From Alectoria sarmentosa (lineage: Eukaryota > Ascomycota > Lecanoromycetes > Lecanorales > Parmeliaceae), in contig WOGZ01000076.1 of assembly GCA_009733775.1 (NCBI GenBank), positions 1 through 64,000 on the forward strand: a stretch of DNA of 64,000 nucleotides, given 5' to 3'. Position 1 is the stretch's first letter, and each line of letters starts with the position of its first letter. The position numbers and the translations under genes were made by a program. This document shows positions 46,401-58,191 of this stretch, in pieces. The notes under the pieces are model-generated. The model searched no databases. It saw only the letters and a list, made by a program, of their open reading frames with translations, and was not told the origin of the DNA.

Positions 46401-49400
46401 ATGTCTACCACGTATTCAACGCCTCCAACCGCTGGTCATCAGTCCCACCCTGTCGGGTTCAACGAACAAACCTACTACGACCCATTCTTCCCGTCTTCCC
46501 CAAGCGAGGAACAGCTTGTTCAAATAGACGGTGATCATTCTCCGAGTCACTACTCTTACCAGGCTACATCACCACCGCCTCATACCTCCGCGGCCGACGA
46601 CGGCAGTCCTCGCCATTTCAAACCCTTTCCTCACAACTACAACCACCTACAACTACCGTCACAAGCCCTTCCCTCCAATAGCTTCCACTCGTCCCATTCT
46701 CCGCATTCCGAACGTGAAACCGAGAACCCAGATGCTGCTCATGCCTTCCTAAACCCTAGCGCATATGTGTCGGACAACGGATACAGCGGGTCAAGCGAGC
46801 ATACTACAACTCCAGACTTTGGGAGCGGCTTCTACTTAGAAGACAACTTTGGCATGCTGGAAGACCCAAACCAAGACATTGAATTGGATGATCCCGCCTC
46901 ATTTCAGACCAGCCATCTGCCACCGGACAATACCGATATCGACAGCCCACACAATTCTAATGACACACGCGCATCCCTTGGAGCTGCTACTCTCTCCTCA
47001 CATCTTATGAGCCCTGTTTTGACGAATTCTGACGCACCTAGGTCAAGACAAGCCACCGCCAGTCCACCAGCGATGGACCAAGGAAATGTCAAACACGAGT
47101 TGTTTCCCGAAATGATGCCTCCGGGCTATTTCATCAACAACATGCAGCCGGGGGCTATGGGCCAGGTTCAACATGTCAGCGCAATGCAACAAACAACGCC
47201 AACGCTGACAGAGAGCTCCAAGGGGACAAGCCCCGACCTGGCTGCTGCTGTGCCACACGTCACGCGCGCACCAAGTCCTGTTGTGCGCATCGAGAGCTAT
47301 ACTCGAGGAGACTCCCCAGCTCGGGGAGCGGCGCTGCTAGGTCGGAGCAGAAGCAAACGAAGTCGGGCTGGAAGTGCCTCTTCGCACCTTGCTGTACAGA
47401 ATGGTCAGGATGACTATGAAGAGGACAATGAAACGCAAAGTACGGACACGTCATTCGGTGGCCGATCAGGCCTGGACCCCGAATCGAGGTTTCAAATCAG
47501 CAATATAGAGTTACCTAATCTCAGGGATCAGGACGAGAATGCGCAGATGGCAATGAAAAACGCAGATGTGGTGGAATGGCTCGCCGGTAACGAACCCGGT
47601 AGCGAGGATACGCATGATGCTGCACCACGAAGGCCATCAGCGACGAACAAGAGGCAAAGGGCGAGAAGTACGGGAGCTCAGAGTCTGTCTCATGCCAACT
47701 TGGAGAGCCTTCAAGCTTCTGTTGCAGATGCGCATATACCTGGACCAGGAGTACTAATAAATGAAGAAAGTGGCGACGAGGATGAAGATGATGAAGACGA
47801 TGAAGATGATACAGCAAGTATCGACAATTCTCCTCCACCAACCACAGCGTTAGGCAAGCCTGTCAATGAAACCCCTGGAGAGGCCAAATCTGGGGTGTAC
47901 GATGAGCTGCCCAACCAACCACCGCTCTATCGTGCGAAATTATGGCAAGACCCGCTATACGATAGCTCAGACCCTGGGGTCAAGATGCAGCCAGAGACTG
48001 CTAACGCTGCCATCATGAGATTTCAAGAGCGAGCTGTGGATATCGAGACACTATCTCGTGTTGCCACCTGGGGCACACGTCGCCTCAGCGAGTCAGATCT
48101 CGAGGGCGTATTTCGCCAATTCACTTTCAATGAGAAGCTTGCCGAAAAGATCAAAGTGAAGCGCGAGAGAAGCGGTAGCTTTCTCCAGCAAGCAGCTGCG
48201 AAGCTCGTACCCAGAAGAGCAAATATGTTGAAGCGCGAAGAAAGTGATGCCCCAAACCAGCAAGCAGCTCGTCCGTCACCGCTAGAACATTCGAGAAATG
48301 ACAGTTCTGGAAGCCATAAAGATAATCTGGGGATTCCACAAACACCGAAAGGACTTCAAAGAATGACGAGTCTAGGCAAAAGGCCCAAGTCGCCCCGGAT
48401 CAATACTGGGAGTGCCGTGGCGGCATTGGCCTTCCAAGCCGGCGCTCTTGGCGCTGGCGGTTCTGTCAGCGCAACGGCGACATCTTCTCCTACTGGGTGG
48501 CCGACGCCAAAGAACCAATTGAAGCGTTCCAGGAGTCGCGCTGATTTGAATGGCCTGGGTCTCCAGAGACCTTCCTCATCAAGTACGGATCTTGGTCTAG
48601 CTGAACTTTGGAACAAGCAAGGAGGGCCTCCGCTACCATCGCTTGCAGCACCTATCAAACATGAGGAGTCTCACACCAGCTTTCAGGATGCTGGAGACGA
48701 AGACGATGAGGAAGAAGCTGAAGACACTGGTGTCACAATGGACCTGTCTATTCGACCTGATACGATCGTTCCCACCCTCGAGGGTTTCAAGTCCAACATC
48801 CGACAACTGAATCCACGATTACCTCCATTCATGTTTGACCGAATCGCGCAAGAGCAATTACGACGGTTCAAGAAGCTCATGGATTTCAAGATCAAGCATG
48901 CGCAAGCACTAAGCATTGGGAAGTGTCAATCTGGAAAACATTGCACCGAGTTGGGAGGTGAACCTACCTATCTGCCATCCAAGTCAAGCAGCAGAGAGCC
49001 CGAGGTTACTCACACTGGTTTCTCGGTTACCGGCCTGGGACAGTCTGATGAAGAAGTGAACGCCTTGGCCGAAGGGATCGTCACCCCTGCTCAATTCCCT
49101 CCCGGGGTACCCATGCCCCCTGTCAAACGCCTCCCCGCGGAGTTTGAATGTTCGCTATGCTTCAAGGTCAAAAAGTTCCACAAGCCATCGGACTGGTCAA
49201 AACACGTCCATGAAGATGTGCAGCCCTTCACCTGCACCTTCGACACTTGTGCCGAGCCAAAGTCTTTCAAGCGCAAGGCCGATTGGGTCAGGCATGAGAA
49301 CGAAAGGCATCGCCAGCTGGAGTGGTGGATGTGCAACATGAACGATTGCTCGCACAAATGCTACCGCAAAGACAATTTCGTCCAGCATCTTGTCCGAGAA

Positions 49401-50651
49401 CATAAGCTTCCTGAACCCAAGGTGAAAACGATGAAGAACGGCAAGCCTGCTGTACGAGGTCCTTCGAGCCAAAAGGCTCGCCTCAAGCACGGAGACGAGG
49501 AGGACTTCAACGACGAGATCGATCAAGTATGGAAACTTGTTGAGGAATGCAGGCATGAGACGCCAAAGAACCCTAAAGACGAGGTTTGCAAGTTCTGTGG
49601 CAATATATGCAACAGCTGGAAGAAGCTTACTGTGCATCTCGCCAAGCACATGGAACAGATCAGCATGCCCGTTCTTGGGGTGGTAAGACAGAAAGAGGTC
49701 ACGTCTGAGACTATTATCAGCCCCATTGAACAGCGTATGATCTCTCACCAGAACAGCATCTCGCCAACGGTGCAGAGTCCGTTCACCCACACCAGCTCCT
49801 CCTCCATTTCTCCATTTGGTGTGCCTGTGGGCAGTGCAGGTGAATTGCCCACCGGCTTTACCGCGATGACGCCTCAGAACAACTACTTTGCGGGAGCAAC
49901 GGAGCCGCAGACCATGAAATACCAGCAGCGAGTTTCTCCAAATACGTACCCTCCACCAGGAAATGCACAACATCTGGCCGCGGGTTACGTGCAGCAGCAT
50001 CGTGGAAGTGCAAATGGGAGCCCATTTCCACTGCCGCACACGCAAACTCCAATGTCGGACTATAACAGCTCCTTTGGTACATCGCCAGCACCTCAATTTA
50101 ATCCAGTCAACGCAAGCGGCAGGGGCTTTACCCATCCTCAGCAGGCGCAACCTACAAGCCAAAGCCCCGAGAACAACCATAGTGGCCTCAAGCCGCCTAC
50201 CTCCCAACCACGTGCGATGCCTTACAACAATGGCGAGGGCTTTCAATACGTGCCTCAGCAACGGCAGACATTCAGTCCAATTGAAGGGAACGCTCACCAG
50301 TTTGACAATGCGACATCCAGCTCGTACCCGCAACTGCAGACCTCTCCACCACCCCCCTTCACACAAGACTCATCGCCGTCGTCGTCGTCGTACCAGCCGC
50401 AGACATCTCCGCGGCCTCGGTATCAGCAACCAACAAGTCCGCCAACTTCATACTCGCAACAGCAGCAGCATCTGAGTGCCCCCGCACCATCGTACACTAC
50501 CCACCAAAGTTCGATCAGCGGCGGATTGCCAATGACATACGATCAGATGGGGCGTATGCAGGGCTACGCGCACGGGAGCCAGAAGGCGTCTTTGTATAAC
50601 CAACATCAGCAGGAGCAGCCTCAGCAAGGTTACCCCTATGGCCAGCATTGA
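46401..50651 (+). CDS. Large C2H2 zinc-finger protein (fungal)
   Basis: A single exon, 1416 residues from ATG 46401 (MSTTYSTPPTAGHQSHPVG); the frame extends 33 codons upstream. The N-terminal 900 residues are disordered with an acidic run (EESGDEDEDDEDDEDD). The finger block at about 915-1090 contains FECSLCFKVKKFHKPSDWSK, then FTCTFDTC with KADWVRHENERH, WWMCNMNDCSHKCYRKDNFV with HL-x3-H, and a separate VCKFCGNICNSWKKLTVHLAKH finger. The tail is Gln/Pro/Ser-rich with QQQQ runs and resembles activation domains. It is likely nuclear and DNA-binding by inference from C2H2 fingers. A 389-residue antisense frame (49197-50366) lies within it and is judged a shadow. It shares its central finger module with the gene at 52337-55205. 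Confidence 0.82.
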   Translation: MSTTYSTPPTAGHQSHPVGFNEQTYYDPFFPSSPSEEQLVQIDGDHSPSHYSYQATSPPPHTSAADDGSPRHFKPFPHNYNHLQLPSQALPSNSFHSSHSPHSERETENPDAAHAFLNPSAYVSDNGYSGSSEHTTTPDFGSGFYLEDNFGMLEDPNQDIELDDPASFQTSHLPPDNTDIDSPHNSNDTRASLGAATLSSHLMSPVLTNSDAPRSRQATASPPAMDQGNVKHELFPEMMPPGYFINNMQPGAMGQVQHVSAMQQTTPTLTESSKGTSPDLAAAVPHVTRAPSPVVRIESYTRGDSPARGAALLGRSRSKRSRAGSASSHLAVQNGQDDYEEDNETQSTDTSFGGRSGLDPESRFQISNIELPNLRDQDENAQMAMKNADVVEWLAGNEPGSEDTHDAAPRRPSATNKRQRARSTGAQSLSHANLESLQASVADAHIPGPGVLINEESGDEDEDDEDDEDDTASIDNSPPPTTALGKPVNETPGEAKSGVYDELPNQPPLYRAKLWQDPLYDSSDPGVKMQPETANAAIMRFQERAVDIETLSRVATWGTRRLSESDLEGVFRQFTFNEKLAEKIKVKRERSGSFLQQAAAKLVPRRANMLKREESDAPNQQAARPSPLEHSRNDSSGSHKDNLGIPQTPKGLQRMTSLGKRPKSPRINTGSAVAALAFQAGALGAGGSVSATATSSPTGWPTPKNQLKRSRSRADLNGLGLQRPSSSSTDLGLAELWNKQGGPPLPSLAAPIKHEESHTSFQDAGDEDDEEEAEDTGVTMDLSIRPDTIVPTLEGFKSNIRQLNPRLPPFMFDRIAQEQLRRFKKLMDFKIKHAQALSIGKCQSGKHCTELGGEPTYLPSKSSSREPEVTHTGFSVTGLGQSDEEVNALAEGIVTPAQFPPGVPMPPVKRLPAEFECSLCFKVKKFHKPSDWSKHVHEDVQPFTCTFDTCAEPKSFKRKADWVRHENERHRQLEWWMCNMNDCSHKCYRKDNFVQHLVREHKLPEPKVKTMKNGKPAVRGPSSQKARLKHGDEEDFNDEIDQVWKLVEECRHETPKNPKDEVCKFCGNICNSWKKLTVHLAKHMEQISMPVLGVVRQKEVTSETIISPIEQRMISHQNSISPTVQSPFTHTSSSSISPFGVPVGSAGELPTGFTAMTPQNNYFAGATEPQTMKYQQRVSPNTYPPPGNAQHLAAGYVQQHRGSANGSPFPLPHTQTPMSDYNSSFGTSPAPQFNPVNASGRGFTHPQQAQPTSQSPENNHSGLKPPTSQPRAMPYNNGEGFQYVPQQRQTFSPIEGNAHQFDNATSSSYPQLQTSPPPPFTQDSSPSSSSYQPQTSPRPRYQQPTSPPTSYSQQQQHLSAPAPSYTTHQSSISGGLPMTYDQMGRMQGYAHGSQKASLYNQHQQEQPQQGYPYGQH

Positions 50652-52336
50652 TATCTACTCGTTTGACTTCGTAGTGGGCGTGGCTGTTTTACGACGAATT
50701 ACGATGATGAATGTAGGAATGTGATGGGTGGTGGGTGTGCGGATATGCTTGCTTATACAGCTATATACACCGACCAATCTTGTCCTTATGGCCGACTCTT
50801 GTCATATATTTTGTGTTGCATAGCGGGGCAGGATGTAAGTGGAAAATACCAGATATAATGCGAACAGTATATCATATCATAAGTATAAGCATGGAATCTT
50901 TTGGTTGCGAAAAGGCTTTATCCAGTCACTTTTCAGATTGGCAAGTGGCAGGAAGGAGGATAGATGGGTAGGGTAGAGTAGTCAGAGAAGAGGCAATTGG
51001 GTGATTGGCGAGGATGATGATGATGATGATGGCCGGGAACATGGTAGTGTATAAGTCAGTTGCCGCAGGCAGTCGAAGCGATGATTGATTGCATTTGCAT
51101 GTGGGTTGCCGGGGATAAGGCAATAGGAATGAATGGTGCCAAGGGGGAGTAAATTACAGACTAAAGTACAGTAAGTTGAGTGTGAGTTGGTTGGGGCAGG
51201 AGTGGGAGGGAAGGAGGAGTGAGAGGACTGAGGGATTGAGGGATTGAGGGGCTTTGTGCAGACTGCGCCCGAATAACAGAGGTAAAGTTAGGAGGTAAAG
51301 TAAGTAATGGGCACGACAGGAGAAGCAGGCAATCAGACCGATCTAATAACCACACACCCTCTCGGTTGCGCATACTCATTATACTTTAATAGATCTATAC
51401 TTTAGAGATTAGAGTCGGTACTTTTATTCATGTGCAATCAATCTGAACCTAAGCTTCACTTTCGTCCCTTATTTCCTAGCCTCACAAATCCACTCCCCCC
51501 ACCTTACCTGGTAACATTGTAACATTGTTAAGTGTACACATTGTTACATTATTACACAGACAGTCATCACATCTTACTCGACTTATCCTCCAGTCAAATG
51601 TCGACAATTAATTGCTGACATGGTGCACCGTATCACCCTTTGCTCCGACATTCTTTTTCTAGCCTGACATAGGCACCATAGAGGCCCCCGTAATGACCAG
51701 GAAAGAAGAGAGAAGAGAGAAGAGGGAAGAAAATTGAAGAATTCCGATACATGGTAAGACGTCTCTCTCTCTCCCTTTTCCCTCCTTTCTCTCTTTTCTT
51801 TTCTCTCTTCTCTCTTCTCTCTTCTCCCTTCTCTCTTCTCTCTCTGGTCACTAGAGAAGGCTGTGCAGCAGATTCGGATTGCAAGGATTGCTACTCTTAG
51901 TGCCCACCCATCCACCATCCCACCATCCATCCTCCTTCAATTTGGCACAGAGAGCTTGTTCGCATTGCCTCAATCGCCCTTCCAACCCCCAAACATTGCT
52001 GCTACCATTCTACTTCGCTTTACTGCTCTAGTCTACTTGGCCCATTCTAACACCGCAAGTAGGCATGTCGATCGCATCGTAGCGTCGTAGCGTTGGACTT
52101 GTACTCGCACTTGCACCTATCAATCTATCATGACGCTTTCCAGGAAAAGACCGTATGCTGACGCCGAGGCTCAGCCTGAGGTACTGATACCTCTGCCCAA
52201 AAAAAATTGGAAAATTGGAAATTGGAAAAATATTTGGCAATGTCGAGCGTGAGCTGATCTGAATACGTGCCAGTTCCTTCATCGTCTTCGAAAGAGACCA
52301 AACAAATCTCAATATGGATACCATCACTTACAGCAC
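50652..52336. other. Intergenic with simple repeats
   Basis: No supported gene. It contains a short (GAT)n run at about 51015-51030, a GA-rich purine tract at about 51701-51735, and a long CT-rich tract at about 51761-51846 that is complementary in character to the purine tract. Confidence 0.5.
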
Positions 52337-55205
52337 ATGAAAGTGCCGCCAACCTCCATCGCTGTTGACCCTGCTTCTGAAGCATACAACACGACCTCTT
52401 CTGCCAACGCTGACCTCAACCAATTGCTACTTCCCAGCCCTGGTCTGGAAGGACCCGGACTACCCCGACCCGCTTACCCAAGCCAAATCAATGATCTGGA
52501 ACCCCTGGCTCAAGACCCACACTCGCTTTCCGCCGGACATCACGAGCCAGAGCCGAACCCATCACTCAACTCGTACCCGGAACCGTGGAACCAGCAATTT
52601 GTCAATGAAGGACCTTTCCAATATCCTATGAGCCGAGCCTATTCCAGCGCCTGGGGACGAATGAATCATTCCGGTCCAAGACCACAATGTTGGCCTTACT
52701 CCACCTCGGAGATGGACTGTAGCATCTCGGGGAGGTATCCCCCTGACTCTGCCTATTGCACCAAAAGTCCCGCGACCCAGTCCATCTTCAGTGGTGAGTT
52801 TCCCGCCTCGAGTCAACAAAGCCTTGCCGGAGCCATGAACGCCATGGAGCTTCCGAACGAACAAATGCCGTACATGCTTTACCCAACCGAGGGACTTTCG
52901 CAAGTTTCACAAGAGGCTCAATGCTCTTATGCTGAGCACTTCTATCCAGAGAATCCGACCGAAAGTACTCAGCATTGGCTGTGTAGCGATTGTCAATCGC
53001 CACAAACATTCAAGAACAAGTCTGAATTCAAGTATGTCCAATCCGAACATTAGCTTTGACCGTCAATGACTGACATGGTGCAGCAAACATCAACTTCGCC
53101 ATCAGAAGCCATTCAAGTGCGACGTCCCAGGCTGCAGCAGGAAGACGGGCTTCACCACCAAGAACGACTTGGACAGGCACAAGAAGAGCATTCACCAAGT
53201 CTACATTGGCAAATCTTACATGTGCGCTGCACCTCACTGCGCCAAGAAAAACAAGATTTGGCCGCGGGCGGACAACTTTCGGCAGCACATAATCCGTTTG
53301 CACAGAGATTGGAATGTCCAAGAGCTCATGGACAAGTCAGTAGATCTCTTCGAAAACATGCATCCGATCAAAGGGTATTGATAGTGACGTAGGTCCTGGG
53401 AACGTGGATGCTCTATGACTCAAGGTGATTCGGGGCGCGGTTTTGTTCATTCGTTAGAGCTCTGCCAGCAAAGCATTAATGAAGATGATGGTACCACAGA
53501 ACATGATATGCCGTATTTGGTGACTCTGCAAGAGATCGATAAGTCGTCTAGTGTCGACAGTATCTCGAATCCGTATCAACAGGAGAATGGGTATTCGAGT
53601 GCTACGTCTCAAGACTCGGCCAATTTGTATAGTGCTTCCAGCCAGGACGTGGGAGACCTCATGGACTCAGACCGGAGAACGATCAATCGGTACCAAACGG
53701 TAGTAATCCCAGACGACGACTATGTTCCTCCCGCGCCTGAGCGAATCCTTGCCATCCCAAGATCCAATTTTGAACAGCTCTCGCTGTCGCCCAAAAGAAA
53801 GCAGCCGGTGGTCCATGGCCCCAAAGATTGCCCAGATAGCTCAGCGTGGACCGATGTCCAACGATCGCAAACCACAAGCACCGAGGGACCGCGGACTTTG
53901 GCAATCTCAGCTGACGAGGCATCCCAAGCCATAGCTTCGGATCTCAGCAAAGCCGGTTATCGAAGCAAGGAAGAAATGGAGTTGGTGATCAGGACCAGTG
54001 TTCTTGGTCTGCTGAGTGCTAACAAGAGTCGGAAACGGAGCCCTCAGGACTCGCCTTGCAGGGAGCTTACGGATCTAGAGAAGCGGCTTGAATGTCGAGT
54101 CTGCCACAAGAAGAAGAAGACTCAGTGCGATCTCACGTACGTCACTGCTTCGCCTTTCTACACCTTTGAGCTGCAAGGCATTAATGAGATATGCTAACTT
54201 GGACAGTAAACATCTCAAACGCCATACCCGTCCCTACGGCTGTACCTTCACCGGCTGCCCACGCCGCTTCGGCAGTAAAAACGACTGGAAACGCCACGAA
54301 AATACCATGCACTACCAAGTCGAAGCCTGGAAATGCGCCGAACCCAAAATTCCAGACGGCTCCAATTCCGCCACGGCCAGAGACAAAAGCTCGGGGACCA
54401 ACGAGGCCACCAGCTCCAGACAATGCGGCCGTCTCTGCTACCGCCGCGAACTATTCATGGCCCATCTGCACGAAGCGCACCATCTCGCCGATCCGGAATA
54501 CGAGCAGTACGTGAAAGACCAATGTAGGAAGCGCCGCGTGGGCCGGAACGGCCAGTGCGGCTTCTGGTGCGGTTTCTGCCAGACCGTCGTTCGTCTGGAG
54601 AAGACAGGTATCGAGGCATGGGATGAGCGGTTCAATCACATTGACGATGAGCATTTCAAGAAAGGCAACAGAGTGGAGGGGTGGGTGCCGTTGGACGGGG
54701 AAGTGCCGAGGGGGGTGTTGGAACTTGCAGGGGTGTGCGATCCCGACAAAGAAGCGAGAGAGGCGGAGGACAAGGGCAGTGATGAGGAGGACAGCGGGCC
54801 GGACGCTGAGGGAGAGGGGGACATAATGGTGTTGGAGGCTGGTGGATCGGAGGAGAGGGAGGCGAAGGCGAAGGCTGCTGCCATGGCAAGGGTTCGGTCT
54901 ATTTCAAATGTAGCTGGGCTGGAATCCAAGGGTAGGGTTCGGAGACTGTGGGATTGCGTAAGTTGTCTTTTTCCTACCCTACTTCCTCAGTTCCTGAAGC
55001 AGGGTATTTCTCCGACAGTGCATGCTGACGCACAGAGTAGTGCAGATGCGGCGGCGCCGAGCTGAGCCGCGATACGGATCTGATATGCTACTGGGAAGGA
55101 TGCAATCACCAGCGATGCGATAGATGCAGGATCAAGGACCAGAGGGAGGCAAGGGTCCTGGAAAGCGAGGTTGAGATTATGGGAAATGGGTCGTTTGCCG
55201 CGTGA
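52337..55205 (+). CDS. C2H2 zinc-finger protein with C-terminal Cys-rich motif
   Basis: Five exons, 52337-53031, 53084-53335, 53393-54136, 54207-54957 and 55041-55205, give 868 residues in frame. The N-terminus is Pro/Ser-rich. Finger group one is WLCSDCQSPQTFKNKSEFNK with HQLRHQ, FKCDVPGCSRKTGFTTKNDL with DRHKKSIH, and YMCAAPHCAKKNKIWPRADN with FRQHIIRLH. Group two, after a linker, is LECRVCHKKKKTQCDLTKHL, YGCTFTGCPRRFGSKNDW with KRHENTMH, and a CGRLCYRRELFMAHLHEAHH finger. The last exon adds a compact C-x-C ... C-x4-C ... C-x2-C motif (WDCCRCGGAEL, then ICYWEGCNHQRCDRC), a recurrent tail in fungal C2H2 regulators. The acceptor at 55040 was chosen to restore that motif. A DNA-binding regulator is inferred. 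Confidence 0.82.
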
Positions 55206-56230
55206 CGGAGATGTTGGATTGTATCCTGAGAGCATCGAAGAAGGGTGTTGAAGAAGGTTTGGAAAATAGGAAGGCTTGCTTGGAAGAGTGGAGAGGAAAG
55301 CGAGTGGTGCGTTTGGAGTCATGGCTATACATGTGAGAGATGCTGACGATCGTCGAGCAGGAGATGGATGCAATCACTGCATTCATTCCAAGCCTAGTCT
55401 TCTTTGGTCTTGGAAAGACTGTCTCATGGCCTTTGTTGAGAGAAAAAAAGGGGGAGTTGACGAATTGATGAACTGGGAGACTCTGAAATAGCAGCGCGTG
55501 GTGCATTTGAATTTAAAGTAGTGGAAGAATTTTGTATCTATGCCTGTTCATGCGACTTGAAAGATTGAATCTTGTATGAAACCGTATAGCCAATGATTCC
55601 CACGGAGCTTGGGCTTCAGAAGCCTTCTCCATGCAGACCATACGGTAATGATGTGTAGATTCTTTACGTCAATCACCGAATCTCGTGCCGGTTCCACCAA
55701 TAAAGGTGACAACGACGGGGCGCATCGCAGTCGTAGACAACCATTGAGACACAGGAGAGAGCTTTCGGACTGTGGGGTCTCTCACAAGGGAATGGCGAGA
55801 CAGAGGACCCAGCTAATAGCCCTCTGGCTTGGATGACGACTTCACCCAACAGGGTACCATGTGAGACGAGGCTGCGAGAGGTAGAACCTACCATGTTTCC
55901 ACTCCGCTGAGGTGAAGCAAATCAGTTGAGATGAATGAAACAAGCGTCTGTCTCGATCTCAGCAAGGGGACGTTGATGCTGCCCTTCCCCTCCACCCACT
56001 CCACGACTTGCTCCCCCAAAAAATCATTGTGGAAGAACGGATTGTTCAACATCGAAGTGACACGCAACACACACATAGTCAGAGGGGGGCACAATCTCTT
56101 CCAGACCGTCTTTCAAGTGCATAGCCAGCTGTGCGATGATCTCTCGCCTGACTCTATCGTTACCATACAATACACAACTCATCTCATCGCTTCTTGTAAG
56201 GTCCCGCCTCGTTTGCCCCGTTGGCCGTGC
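55206..56230. other. Intergenic, no gene seen
   Basis: Only scattered short frames on both strands. Confidence 0.4.
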
Positions 56231-56780
56231 CTCCGGAAACGTCCCCAGCCAGCGATGAGGAAAAGCCAGCCAGACTTTCCGCAGTCTCGCCTGCGTCTCC
56301 CACAGCTCACAGCAACCTGGGCGTCCTTCCTCGCGAGACAGATTCGAGACGAAGTATATGGTCACGTCTTGAGCGCGAATTATAAGTATATCATAAGCAC
56401 GGATGTGCCTTTTACACTGTGAACGAATCCCCATGGCAAAGCTGGATTCCAATGGGAGGGAGCTGACCACGAAAAGTTTTTCCAAATATTTTAACTGTAT
56501 CCGTCGAGAAGCTATGGCGGTGCTCTGTTCTCACGAAGCGTTCGAATTCTGGCTCAACGATTTATTGTTCGTCAAGGACCGGCTCAGAGACATGTTGGTC
56601 GTAGATTGCATCCTGAATGTGTTCGTGGATAAGAAGAATTTGACTTCGGAGGAGAGCCTAGAAGTGAAATCTTTGTTCGCGGGTACCAACGTGCTGAGAA
56701 ACACTTTCGTTATGACGATATGTCAGTGTGGATTCGCCTCAGCAGAGATTCTGAAGTCACCTCTGGTCAATGTCGTCTAG
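56231..56780 (+). pseudogene. Decayed F-box/2EXR-like ORF
   Basis: Sequence near 56310-56390 reads LGVLPRE in one frame and IRDEVYGHVLSANYKYIIS in another. The two would join as the LPxEIRxxIYxxVL signature of fungal 2EXR/F-box-like proteins if about 4 nt (acag near 56338) were absent. Downstream, the frame with NCIRREAMAVLCSHEAFEFW continues to the stop at 56778-56780. The two halves are not joined by an evident intron, so I call it broken; an unusual splice remains possible. Confidence 0.4.
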
Positions 56781-58191
56781 CAGTCGACAGGCTTCAAGAC
56801 GGCAACTTTGAAGACTCACCCTCAGGATCCTGAACGGTTTGAGACCCAGAAGGACCTTAGCGATGCCTGGCTGGATGCCGACTCGGACACAGGATTTATG
56901 GCTTTGGTCCACGCAACGAGGCGAGCACGGAGCCAGCCCTAGGACTAAGCACCCATCGCACTCAGCGTGGATGGGGCGGACCGGATTTGCCATTGGCGTC
57001 AATTTCCATCCTCGAGACTGCCTTTCTGGAAAACCCCAGGCGGCAAAGAAGCATTTGAATATCCAGACAGACGAAGCGACGCAAGCCCTGTCCAATCCCA
57101 CTGCATGCAGCTAGTCATCCTGTAGCAGCTCAAGGAGTTTCCGGCCACCTCGGACACAGCACAGCACTCAACCCTTGGCCATGCTTATCTTTCTGCTCCA
57201 GACATGCGGTTCACAATGCCCTCATAACGTGACAATCGACTCAAAGACAAATAATCATCGCCGGATGCAAAGCTTGAGGCGAACAAGAAGCTGTCGACCT
57301 ATCGAGCAGCGCCATTCACGCTGGATCAGAGAGCGAGATAGCGTGGCAGAGGCTAGATTTGCATATTGTGCCATAGGGAAGAAAGAATTTGCAAAGTAGC
57401 CGGTACATGCGAGGACGCAACTTTGATGAACAAATCAGTACGCTCGAATGAACACTGAACATGACCAAAATTCTGGAATAACGTCACAGTCCCATCGCCC
57501 TCGCATTCTCCTTGTTAAAAGTTGGATCATCAGAGCCCTACGCTCATTCGTATCTTCTCCGACCAATGAATGATATGAGAAGACGAAGAGAGAAAGGAGC
57601 AAGATCCTAATGTGACAAGTGCAAAGCAGATTACAAGAACTACAGTCAAGCGGAGGGTAAGCAGAAGTTGGAAGGAGGAGTTGGGGACTTCAACCAGGGA
57701 TTGCTGCAAAAGAGTCATGTGTGCTCCAGAGACCGATCAAACATGGAGCCGTAGAAAGGCCAGTCGAGGTGCCATACGACTGACTTGTGGGCCACAAAGT
57801 GACCAGATTGATAATAAGGCATTGTATGTAATGTGAGGTTGGTGAAATTGCAGGGATGAAAACCTACGATAGTACAACTTCCCTCGAACCGAGAAAGTAG
57901 AAATTCTTTGACCTCGACCATGATGCTATTCGCAGAACATCTTCCGCTGCGCATCACTCCGTGCTGCAATTTCAGGATACTCCTGAGCTGCGCCTCGCCG
58001 TCGATTCCGCCAGCAATGGGACTCAACCTCACCATTCTTCCAAACGTTATGATGAGCTAGCCAACGTCCTTTGCGCCGTCAAACGTACTTGACGGAGATA
58101 AAGCTACAATTCTAAACTCCTCACAAGAGCCTCTTCAACTGTAGCTCCAACTTCTACGCCCAAAAGCATCTCCAAACCAGCTACCCTCGCC
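56781..58191. other. Intergenic, no gene seen
   Basis: No frame with recognisable features on either strand. Confidence 0.4.

Noticed and set aside
49197..50366. 389-codon antisense frame inside the C2H2 gene
   Set aside because: It is a codon-bias shadow: Arg/Leu/Val-rich with no domain, fully opposite a well-supported zinc-finger coding sequence.
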